DNA of 16,530 nucleotides from DATJWY01 sp035500775 (lineage in GTDB: Bacteria > Pseudomonadota > Alphaproteobacteria > Acetobacterales > Acetobacteraceae), in the NCBI GenBank assembly GCA_035500775.1, contig DATJWY010000152.1, positions 1 to 16,530 of the forward strand, in the 5' to 3' direction. Positions within the stretch are counted from its first letter, which is position 1, and each line of letters opens with the position of its first letter. Below the pieces are notes generated by a model. That model ran no database searches. It saw only the letters and a program-made list of their open reading frames with translations, and had not been told where the DNA came from. The translations under genes and the position numbers were made by a program. This document shows, in pieces, positions 1-5,730 of the stretch.

Positions 1-841
1 GGATCATCGGCGCCGTCATCACCCCCACCGGGATGCCGGCGGCGGCGAGGGCGCGGATCGCCTCCAGCCGGCGCGCCGGCGCCGCCGCGCGCGGCTCCAT
101 CCGGCGTGCGAGGTCGGGATCGAGCGTGGTGACGGAGAGCCACACCCGCACCAGCCCGCGATCGGCGAGGCGCCGCAGCAGATCGAGATCCCGCGTGACC
201 CCGGCCGATTTGGTGACGATGCTGACCGGATGGCTGAACCGGTCCAGCACTTCCAGCACCGAGCGGGTCAGCTTCAGCGAGCGCTCCACCGGCTGATAGG
301 GGTCGGTGTTCGAGCCGAGCGCGAGTGTGCGCGGCAGATAGCCAGGCCGGCGCAATTCCTGCTCCAGCCGCGCCGCGACATCCGGCTTGAACACCAGCTT
401 CGTCTCGAAATCGAGGCCGGGCGAGTAGCCGAGATAGGCATGGGTCGGGCGGGCATAGCAGTAGATGCAACCGTGCTCGCAGCCCCGGTAAGGGTTCACC
501 GCCCTGTCGAAACCGAGATCGGGCGAGGTGTTCCAGCTGATCGCCGAGCGGCTCTGATCGCGGGCGAGCGTGGTTGGCAGCTTCGGCGGAGCGGCGGAAT
601 CGGCGGCGAACGTGTCCCAGCCATCGTCGAAATCGTCGGTGGTCTGCCGGTCGAAGCGGTTGGCGGGGTTGCAGGTGGCGCCGCGCCCGCGCCGCGCGAG
701 GCTCGGCCGCAGCTCGACCGGTGGGGGATCGGGCAGGCCGGCCTGGTCCAGCGCCGCGAGCGCTTCCCGGTCCGGCTCGGACGGGCCGGACCGTAACGCG
801 GCGCCGGTGTCCGCTGGAGAGGCCCAGGCATGGAAGGCCAT
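1..841 (-). CDS. PA0069-family (SplB-like) radical SAM protein, 3' end outside window
   Basis: The first 280 residues of a radical SAM enzyme are visible; the gene runs off the left edge without a stop. The cluster-binding motif CEHGCIYC (residues 121-128, Cys 121, 125, 128) would hold the SAM-cleaving [4Fe-4S] cluster. It is preceded by SWNTSPDLGFDRAVNPYRG and followed by ALGSNTDPYQPVE and SIVTKS, a pattern typical of the PA0069 branch of COG1533, related to spore photoproduct lyase. The RGRGATCNPANRF segment (51-63) is also typical of this branch. The ATG at 841 is preceded by AAGGA nine bases upstream. Two LexA boxes and a sigma70-like promoter lie directly upstream, so induction by DNA damage is likely. 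The substrate of this branch is not established to my knowledge; a DNA-repair role is inferred from the SplB relationship and the LexA boxes. Family assignment is firm, function is not. Confidence 0.93.
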   Translation of the reverse strand, partial: MAFHAWASPADTGAALRSGPSEPDREALAALDQAGLPDPPPVELRPSLARRGRGATCNPANRFDRQTTDDFDDGWDTFAADSAAPPKLPTTLARDQSRSAISWNTSPDLGFDRAVNPYRGCEHGCIYCYARPTHAYLGYSPGLDFETKLVFKPDVAARLEQELRRPGYLPRTLALGSNTDPYQPVERSLKLTRSVLEVLDRFSHPVSIVTKSAGVTRDLDLLRRLADRGLVRVWLSVTTLDPDLARRMEPRAAAPARRLEAIRALAAAGIPVGVMTAPMI

Positions 842-848
842 GCGCAAA

Positions 849-863
849 GTTCCTTTTTTGTTC
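849..863 (+). promoter_or_regulatory. LexA box (SOS operator), start-proximal
   Basis: GTTCCTTTTTTGTTC is a perfect match to the alphaproteobacterial LexA consensus GTTC-N7-GTTC with the usual T-rich spacer. It lies 8 bases before the radical SAM start codon and overlaps its AAGGA ribosome binding site, so bound LexA would block the transcribed leader. It is one of two boxes flanking the promoter at 887-915. Confidence 0.75.
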
Positions 864-886
864 TCGCCCACTGCAAGCTGGGGATG

Positions 887-915
887 ACAGTAGTCCGAGG
901 TGTCGACGCCGTCAA
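887..915 (-). promoter_or_regulatory. sigma70-type promoter of the radical SAM gene
   Basis: Read on the minus strand, TTGACG (910-915) and TACTGT (887-892) are separated by 17 bases, a good match to -35 and -10 hexamers. The -35 abuts the LexA box at 916-930, and transcription would start near 880, giving a leader of about 40 bases that contains the second LexA box. Both hexamers and the repressor sites fit one arrangement, which strengthens each call. Confidence 0.65.
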
Positions 916-930
916 GAACATACCAAGAAC
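916..930 (-). promoter_or_regulatory. LexA box (SOS operator), promoter-proximal
   Basis: On the minus strand GTTCTTGGTATGTTC is a perfect GTTC-N7-GTTC site. Its last base touches the TTGACG -35 element, a classic position for repression by occlusion of RNA polymerase. Half-sites and spacing are read directly; LexA binding is inferred from the known alphaproteobacterial consensus. Confidence 0.75.
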
Positions 931-1185
931 ACGCAGGGCAGGAACAAGCGGCATGGGAATGCCACTTCCGGGCGGTGAAGCGGCTTGAGGGCGGCCAGCC
1001 CGTGCCGCATGGAGAGCAGTCCGGCGCCCATGGCATCGGTCGCGGACTTGTGGGGGCGTGCGGGCGGTCGTAACCGTGCCTTCGTTCCCCTGGCCACCCG
1101 GCCGGACGGGAAGCCGCCACCGATCGGAGGGAACCGAACCTTGGCCGCGAATAGCAGGCGTTGCCGGCCCTGGAGCGCCGCCTGA

Positions 1186-2505
1186 ATGTCCCCGCCCCCC
1201 GATAGCGTCCGCCGGGCAACCCTGCTCGCGCCGCGTGAATGGATGCGGCGGCTGGTGTTCTGGACCGGCGCGGTCATCGTCGCCCTGGTCGCGATCCTGT
1301 TCGCGCAGGCCGCCAGTCTCGCCGAGCGCCTCTTTCACGGCGTGCTGGCGGTGAATCCGCTGCTGGTGCTGCTTCTGGCCCCGTCCGGCTTCGCCTTCGC
1401 CGTTTTCCTGACCCGGCGCGTCTTCCCCGGCGCCCAGGGCAGCGGCATTCCGCAGACCATCGCCGCCCTGGAGATGACGCAGCCGCAAGCCATCGCCCGT
1501 GTGCTGTCGCTGCGCGTCGCCTTCGGCAAGATGCTGCTCTGCGTGACCGGCCTCGCTTGCGGCGCCTCGATCGGCCGCGAGGGGCCGAGCGTGCAGATCG
1601 GCGCTTCCATCATGCGGGCCCTCGGTGACGCGCTGCGCGTGCCCGGCCCCGACACGCAGCGCGCCCTGGTGCTTGCCGGCGGGGCCGCCGGTATCGCCGC
1701 CGCCTTCAACACGCCGCTCGCCGGCATCGTGTTCGCCATCGAGGAACTGAGCCGGTCCTTCGAACAGCGCACCAGCGGCATCGTCATCACCGCGGTCGTC
1801 CTCGCCGGCATCACCACCCTCGCTTTGCTTGGCAACTACACCTATTTCGGCGTGACCTCGGTGACGCTGCCGGTCGGCAGCGGCTGGATCGCGGTGCTGG
1901 TCTGCGGCGTGCTCGGCGGGCTTGGCGGCGGCGCGTTCAGCCAAACCCTGGTCGCGGCCTCACGGGGCCTGCCGGGCCGGGCGGGGCGGTTCGTCGCACG
2001 TCGGCCGGTGGTCATCGCCGCCCTGTGCGGCCTCGCCATCGCCTTGATCGGCCTCGCTTCCGGCGGCAGCAGCTACGGCACCGGCTATGCCGAGGCGCAT
2101 GCCTTGGTTGCCGGGCAGTCCGACACGCCGGTGCGGTTCTTTGTGCTGAAGGCCCTCGCCACCATCGTCTCCTATTGCAGCGGGATTCCGGGCGGCATCT
2201 TCGCCCCCTCGCTCGCGGTGGGCGCCGGGCTCGGCCGGGTCATCGCGCACGTCCTGCCGGCGGCGCCCGCCGGGGCGGTCGTGCTGCTCGGTATGGTCGC
2301 CTACTTCTCCGGTGTGGTGCAGGCGCCGCTCACCGCGGCGGTGATCGTAATGGAGATGACCGACAACCAGCAGATGACGATTCCGCTGATGGCGGCGGCG
2401 TTCCTCGGCTTCGCCGCGTCGCGCTTGGTCTGCCCGCGCCCGCTTTATGATGCGCTGGCTCATGGTTTCCGCAGTGCGCAGGAAGGCGGCACGCAGGGGG
2501 ACTGA
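1186..2505 (+). CDS. ClC-family chloride channel / Cl-/H+ exchanger
   Basis: A 439-residue polytopic membrane protein with all ClC signatures: GSGIPQ (85-90), GREGP (130-134, gating Glu 132), the FNTPLAGIVFAIEEL block (174-188) and GIPGGIFAPSLAVGAGLG in the C-terminal half. The residues that bind chloride and carry protons in E. coli ClcA have counterparts here: Ser 86 (Ser107), Glu 132 (Glu148), Glu 187 (Glu203) and Tyr 421 in RPLYDAL (Tyr445). This favours a proton-coupled exchanger over a channel. It has no C-terminal CBS domains and ends soon after the last helix, like short bacterial ClCs. The ATG at 1186 has GGAG ten bases upstream; an in-frame ATG at 1243 is possible but would trim the amphipathic N-terminal helix. 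A two-hairpin element follows the stop. The physiological role (acid resistance, anion balance) is not shown by the context. Confidence 0.93.
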   Translation: MSPPPDSVRRATLLAPREWMRRLVFWTGAVIVALVAILFAQAASLAERLFHGVLAVNPLLVLLLAPSGFAFAVFLTRRVFPGAQGSGIPQTIAALEMTQPQAIARVLSLRVAFGKMLLCVTGLACGASIGREGPSVQIGASIMRALGDALRVPGPDTQRALVLAGGAAGIAAAFNTPLAGIVFAIEELSRSFEQRTSGIVITAVVLAGITTLALLGNYTYFGVTSVTLPVGSGWIAVLVCGVLGGLGGGAFSQTLVAASRGLPGRAGRFVARRPVVIAALCGLAIALIGLASGGSSYGTGYAEAHALVAGQSDTPVRFFVLKALATIVSYCSGIPGGIFAPSLAVGAGLGRVIAHVLPAAPAGAVVLLGMVAYFSGVVQAPLTAAVIVMEMTDNQQMTIPLMAAAFLGFAASRLVCPRPLYDALAHGFRSAQEGGTQGD

Positions 2506-2517
2506 CCGGCGGAAGGC

Positions 2518-2569
2518 GAGGGGCTCCGCCCCTCGACCCCGCTGGGGCTGTCGGCCCCAGACCCCTTTT
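2518..2569 (+). repeat. Two-hairpin 3'-end element, type A-B (copy 1)
   Basis: Stem A is GAGGGGC-TCC-GCCCCTC (2518-2534), the linker is GACCCC, stem B is CTGGGGC/GCCCCAG (2542-2560), then ACCCC and TTTT. It starts 12 bases after the ClC stop. The trailing T4 could help termination. It forms an inverted pair with the copy at 2593-2638. Confidence 0.85.
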
Positions 2570-2592
2570 CATGAATGATGCCAAACTCGTGC

Positions 2593-2638
2593 GGGTCTGG
2601 GGGCGCTGCCCCCAGCGGGGTGCGGGGCAGAGCCCCGC
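2593..2638 (-). repeat. Two-hairpin 3'-end element, type A-B (copy 2)
   Basis: Read on the minus strand, stem A GCGGGGC/GCCCCGC (2622-2638) comes first after the DUF488 stop, then ACCCC, then stem B CTGGGGGC/GCCCCCAG (2597-2615). Stem B is one pair longer than in copy 1 and both arms changed together. It is opposed to copy 1 in the convergent ClC/DUF488 gap. Confidence 0.85.
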
Positions 2639-2654
2639 TGCTTCACCGAATAGG

Positions 2655-3029
2655 TCAATCAATAAGGCGGTTGGTATTAGGTGATTCAAGAAACTCCCGC
2701 AGGACGACAGCATTGTTGCGCTCCGCGTCCTTTGCCGCGAAGAGCAACGTGAGAGGTGTCGCGGCTTTCATCAGCTCGCTCAGGGCCGGAACGTTCCGCG
2801 CATTCCTTGCGAGTTCGGCGCCGTAGCGCGTCCGGAATTCCGCCCATCGGCTTGGGTCATGACCGAACCAGCGGCGAAGCTCCGCGCTCGGCGCGACCTC
2901 CTTCAGCCACAGGTCGATTTGTGCCACGTCTCGTTTCAGGCCCCGCGGCCACAGACGATCGACGAGGACGCGGGCGCCGTCATCGGGTGACGGCGGATCA
3001 TAGACACGTTTGAGCCGGATCAGGCCCAT
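2655..3029 (-). CDS. DUF488 (YeaO-like) family protein
   Basis: A 124-residue protein matching the DUF488/YeaO family over its full length: DRLWPRG (24-30), the PSAELRRWFGHDPSRW block (47-62) and a C-terminal LLFAAKDAERNNAVVL stretch. The family is small, soluble and of unknown biochemical function. No signal peptide or membrane segment is visible. Start is the ATG at 3029; no strong Shine-Dalgarno is seen, and a 46-codon open frame overlaps the start by ten bases, so translation may be coupled to upstream reading. It is downstream of moaB on the same strand. A two-hairpin element follows its stop. The family call is secure; any functional link to molybdenum cofactor synthesis is only suggested by position. 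Confidence 0.9.
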   Translation of the reverse strand: MGLIRLKRVYDPPSPDDGARVLVDRLWPRGLKRDVAQIDLWLKEVAPSAELRRWFGHDPSRWAEFRTRYGAELARNARNVPALSELMKAATPLTLLFAAKDAERNNAVVLREFLESPNTNRLID

Positions 3030-3160
3030 CCCGCAGGCCGCATATCGGCCGAGAGGTCCAGGCCGTGGACGTGTCCCGCATCCGCCCCGATCCGCTCTTC
3101 GGCCTCGTTCCCGAGAGCAAGATGCGTGAGGGGGAAGGCCCTGCCGGGCGGGAGTGGCAT
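3020..3160 (-). CDS. Possible 46-residue ORF between moaB and DUF488 gene
   Basis: After the moaB stop, an ATG at 3160 opens a 46-codon frame that runs through the whole gap and stops at 3020-3022, overlapping the DUF488 start by ten bases. AAAGGG lies at a workable distance upstream, inside the moaB end. The translation begins MPLPPGRAFPLTHLALGNEA and I do not recognise it. It has no membrane segment or known motif. It may be a real small protein, a leader that couples translation of moaB to the next gene, or chance in GC-rich DNA, where long open frames are common. Confidence 0.3.
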   Translation of the reverse strand: MPLPPGRAFPLTHLALGNEAEERIGADAGHVHGLDLSADMRPAGWA

Positions 3161-3165
3161 CCAGC

Positions 3166-3720
3166 TCAGCCCTTTCGAGCCGCCTTGCTGAGATGCTCCC
3201 GCAGGCGCGGCATCAACTCCACCAGGTTGCAGGGCCGGTGGCGCGAATCCAGTTGCCAGAGCAGGATCTCGTCCCAGCCATCGGCGACGGCGCCGGGGCT
3301 GCCCGGCAGCGCGAACAGATACGTCCCCCCGGCAACACCCCCTAGCGCCCGCGACTGCATCGCCGAGGTGCCGATCTTCTGGTAGCTCAGCATGCGGAAC
3401 AGCTCGCCAAACCCCTCGATCCGCTTGTCCAGCACCCGTTCATAGGCTTCCGGGGTGACGTCGCGGCCGGTAACGCCGGTGCCGCCCGAGCTGATCACCA
3501 CATCCACCGCCGGATCGGCGATCCAGGCGCGCAGCCGGGCCTCGATGCGCGCCGCATCATCCGGCTCGATCGCGCGCGCGGCGAGGATGTGCCCCGCTTC
3601 CTGGACCCGCGCGGCGAGCGAGTCGCCGGAGACGTCGTTCGCCGGGGTTCGCGTGTCAGAGACGGTGAGGATCGCGATGTTGACCGGCAGGAAGGGGCGG
3701 GTCTCGTCGATGCGTGCCAT
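3166..3720 (-). CDS. moaB: Molybdenum cofactor biosynthesis protein MoaB
   Basis: A 184-residue protein of the MoaB/MogA fold, which adenylylates molybdopterin before molybdenum insertion (MoaB itself is poorly active in E. coli but is the functional form in many bacteria). Visible family features are the N-terminal FLPVNIAILTVSDTRT (10-25), the SGGTG loop with GRDVTPEA (78-92), IEGFGELFR (101-109) and the LFALPGSPGAV segment (135-145). Length fits MoaB. I chose the ATG at 3720 because the protein then begins MARIDETRPF as in homologues and AAGGA lies upstream; an in-frame ATG at 3750 would put the start against a repeat element. Other molybdopterin genes are absent from the window, so partners must be elsewhere. 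Confidence 0.93.
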   Translation of the reverse strand: MARIDETRPFLPVNIAILTVSDTRTPANDVSGDSLAARVQEAGHILAARAIEPDDAARIEARLRAWIADPAVDVVISSGGTGVTGRDVTPEAYERVLDKRIEGFGELFRMLSYQKIGTSAMQSRALGGVAGGTYLFALPGSPGAVADGWDEILLWQLDSRHRPCNLVELMPRLREHLSKAARKG

Positions 3721-3753
3721 GGGAGGTGGCGTCCTTGGGGATGTGACCATGCC

Positions 3754-3801
3754 GCAGGGGGCGCCGCCCCCTGCACCCCCGCCAAAGGCCGGGGCCTTTG
3801 G
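3754..3801 (+). repeat. Two-hairpin element, type A-C (copy 3)
   Basis: Stem A GCAGGGGGC/GCCCCCTGC (3754-3774), linker ACCCCCG, stem C CCAAAGGCC/GGCCTTTGG (3782-3801). Both stems are perfect and longer than in most copies. It reads A-to-C on the plus strand although no plus-strand gene ends here, so it breaks the rule that stem A follows a stop; it is the inverted partner of the copy at 3945-3993. The 143 bases between them hold nothing I recognise. Confidence 0.8.
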
Positions 3802-3944
3802 AAACCGATCATTTTTCCTGGGGGGCAGCCGCCCGGATCATGATGGGTGCGACCAAGAAAAACAAACGGATTTCAAAGGCTAGCATTGCAGCTGCGTTCG
3901 CCGCCACCCGCTCCTGCGTGGATGGCGGTCTGATCCGCGCTAAC

Positions 3945-3993
3945 GGGGTCTGGGGCCGACGGCCCCAGCGGGGTGCAGGGGCAGAGCCCCTGG
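3945..3993 (-). repeat. Two-hairpin 3'-end element, type A-B (copy 4)
   Basis: Read on the minus strand from the depolymerase stop: stem A CAGGGGC/GCCCCTG (3976-3992), linker ACCCCG, stem B CTGGGGCC/GGCCCCAG (3950-3968), then ACCCC. It begins 30 bases after the depolymerase stop codon. Confidence 0.85.
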
Positions 3994-4022
3994 TCTTCTT
4001 GTAAAAGCCTTCGGCGGGGGCG

Positions 4023-5453
4023 TTACGGCTGGGCCGCCGCGACCGGGCAATTTCCCGGCTCTGCGCAGGGGGGCGGGGCCGCGATGGTTGCCGCGGTGAT
4101 CTCGGCGGAAGGCTGGCTTTCATCCGTGCCGTGCAATGCCACCACGTGGTAATGATAGGTGGAGGCGGGCGGCAGGCCGCTATCGCCGAAGGTCGGCCCG
4201 GTCACGGTGCCCAGCGGCGCGAAGTCGCCGGAGCCGGAAGCGCGCTCAACACGGTAGCCGGTAGCGCCGGGCGTCGGGCGCCAGGCGAGATCGATCGCGG
4301 TGGCGGCAGCATCGATCTCGGTCAACCCCTGCGGCGCGGCGGCGGCCCAGGCGGTTGGCGGTGACGGTTTGCCCTGGGCCAGGGCATCCAGCATGGCTTT
4401 GATCGCGTGTATCTGCCGGCCGCCCTTGGTAACGTAATCCGCGTTCTGGTGGATATAGGCGAACCAATCCCAGCACGCTTGCGGATTGAGGGGCTCGGTG
4501 CCGATCCCCGTGCCCTTTATGGTCTGAGGGTAAAGCACCACGACATTGTTGGTGTCCGCCCACTCGTTATAGCCGGCGTAGTCGATGTAGCGGCGTCCGA
4601 TATCGCTGTAATCCTGCAGGCAGCCATGCAGGGCGATATGCACGCGGCACGCGGCGCCGGCGGCGCAGGCTTGCGGCACATAGACAAAACCTTTCTTGTC
4701 CATGCTGAACGTATCCGGACTGAACGGCGCGGTGTATTTGTCCTGGTCAAACGTCAACATCTTTCCGGGCAGCTTTCCGGTCTGGCGCGGGTTGAGCACG
4801 CCATAAATATGCTGAAGAATCACCCCCGCCGCGTCGTAGCCGCACTGGTTCATGAAGGGCGATACGTTGGTCGGGCATGAATTCAGCCCGGCCGTGCCCG
4901 GATGGTCCGTGATCGGCTGCGAGTGGCCGGCACCGAGGCTGTTCTGATAAAACAGGTTGTGGGCCCCTGGCGCCGCGAAATGCGCGAAGAAAGCGGCCGC
5001 CGCATCGGAGACCGAGCCAGCCACCACGGCGTCGTTAAAGCCGTGAAACAGGTAGACCTTTGTGTCGCGCAAATGCACCGGATCGTCGATGTCGCCGGTA
5101 TTGGCGAACGAAGCGGTTTCGTCGTAGAGCGCCTGCAACGGCGGTGGCGGCCCTTTCATGCACGGCCCGACCGCCTCGAGCATTGCGCCGACCCCCGTGA
5201 AATCAATCGGATTGCCTTCGGCGCAGTAATATGGCCCGCCGGCGATCACGCCCACGCCGGTAATCGTGGAAGACCAGGCCACGGCGAACTGGACCGACAT
5301 GAAGGCGCCTGAGGAAATTCCCGAAATGGAGCTTTGCGCCGGGTCCGCGTTGATATGGGGCAATGCCTGCCCCTTTGCTTCGATCCCGGCAGCCCCGATT
5401 AAAAGCAAACCAACGGCAAGGTATGAGAGCAAGGAACGCAAGGCGCGATTCAT
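4023..5453 (-). CDS. Extracellular PHA (PHB) depolymerase, catalytic domain type 2, with FnIII tail
   Basis: A 476-residue secreted esterase that should hydrolyse short-chain polyhydroxyalkanoate outside the cytoplasm. A Sec signal peptide covers about residues 1-30. The lipase box GISSG (45-49, Ser 47) lies close to the N-terminus, the hallmark of type 2 catalytic domains. Asp 141 (in GFNDAVV) and His 177 (in GAGHSQP) complete the triad, and HGCLQ (276-280) matches the oxyanion segment placed after the triad in this type. A fibronectin type III domain spans about 373-458, ending in a Pro/Cys-containing tail. I see no clear separate substrate-binding domain after the FnIII, which is unusual for enzymes acting on crystalline polymer. 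GGTGAG precedes the ATG at 5453. A palindrome at 5475-5497 may regulate it. The sulfatase gene upstream is on the same strand, 277 bases away. Confidence 0.9.
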   Translation of the reverse strand: MNRALRSLLSYLAVGLLLIGAAGIEAKGQALPHINADPAQSSISGISSGAFMSVQFAVAWSSTITGVGVIAGGPYYCAEGNPIDFTGVGAMLEAVGPCMKGPPPPLQALYDETASFANTGDIDDPVHLRDTKVYLFHGFNDAVVAGSVSDAAAAFFAHFAAPGAHNLFYQNSLGAGHSQPITDHPGTAGLNSCPTNVSPFMNQCGYDAAGVILQHIYGVLNPRQTGKLPGKMLTFDQDKYTAPFSPDTFSMDKKGFVYVPQACAAGAACRVHIALHGCLQDYSDIGRRYIDYAGYNEWADTNNVVVLYPQTIKGTGIGTEPLNPQACWDWFAYIHQNADYVTKGGRQIHAIKAMLDALAQGKPSPPTAWAAAAPQGLTEIDAAATAIDLAWRPTPGATGYRVERASGSGDFAPLGTVTGPTFGDSGLPPASTYHYHVVALHGTDESQPSAEITAATIAAPPPCAEPGNCPVAAAQP

Positions 5454-5730
5454 GGCGGCTCACCGTTCGTCTACTGATATGTACGATCACGATATCACAT
5501 CATGTCTGATGCCGGGAATGAATCCATCGTTCGGGCGGGACAATCAAAAAGTTTTGTTTGTAAGTCGTATTGATATAGCACCGACCGTCCCTGCGGACTG
5601 ACCGCTTTAGAGCGTGATCGCTACTCCTGTCACGGGAAGGAGTGCCTGTGCATGACGGTGCCTTGAGGCTACGGCCACTTTGTAAATCCCTTGCCACATA
5701 TTCCGCGGCTCCGGCCTAGAACAAAACCCG
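5454..5730. other. Intergenic region between sulfatase and depolymerase genes
   Basis: This 277-base gap is markedly richer in A and T than the rest of the window near 5540-5580. It should hold the depolymerase promoter, but no hexamer pair is convincing. It contains the palindrome at 5475-5497 and a hairpin with ACTCCT/AGGAGT arms (5623-5643) about 90 bases after the sulfatase stop, without a T-run. No two-hairpin element is present after the sulfatase, unlike most genes here. Confidence 0.4.
5475..5497. promoter_or_regulatory. Palindrome upstream of PHA depolymerase (possible operator)
   Basis: TGATAT and ATATCA form perfect 6-base arms around an 11-base centre that contains a GATC. The site lies 22-44 bases before the depolymerase start, in a locally AT-rich stretch, a usual place for a repressor site. 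No regulator gene is adjacent. Chance is possible. Confidence 0.3.

Larger units (their letters stand above)
842..1185. other. Intergenic region between divergent genes
   Basis: This 344-base gap separates the radical SAM gene (minus) from the ClC gene (plus). Positions 842-930 hold the leader, promoter and two LexA boxes. In 931-1185 I see no convincing gene, RNA or hairpin. A minus-strand open frame ending at 912 has no recognisable protein character. No clear promoter for the ClC gene was identified. Confidence 0.5.

Noticed and set aside
912..1277. Minus-strand open frame upstream of the radical SAM gene
   Set aside because: No recognisable protein features; it overlaps the ClC start and its end covers a LexA box.
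496..1944. Long minus-strand open frame across the ClC gene and LexA region
   Set aside because: It runs antisense through a clear ClC coding sequence and its translation is low-complexity Arg/Gly/Ala without motifs; an artefact of high GC.
2535..2569. Classical rho-independent terminators at all element copies
   Set aside because: Only copy 1 is followed by a short T4 run; the others lack a T-tract, so intrinsic termination cannot be claimed from sequence.
2518..2638. CRISPR-like repeat array
   Set aside because: Repeats are inverted hairpin pairs without regular unit spacing or unique spacers, and no cas genes are present.
3809..4123. Minus-strand frame between moaB and the depolymerase
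   Set aside because: It consists of repeat-element translation and the reverse frame of the depolymerase end; the hydrophobic tail has no start or RBS support.
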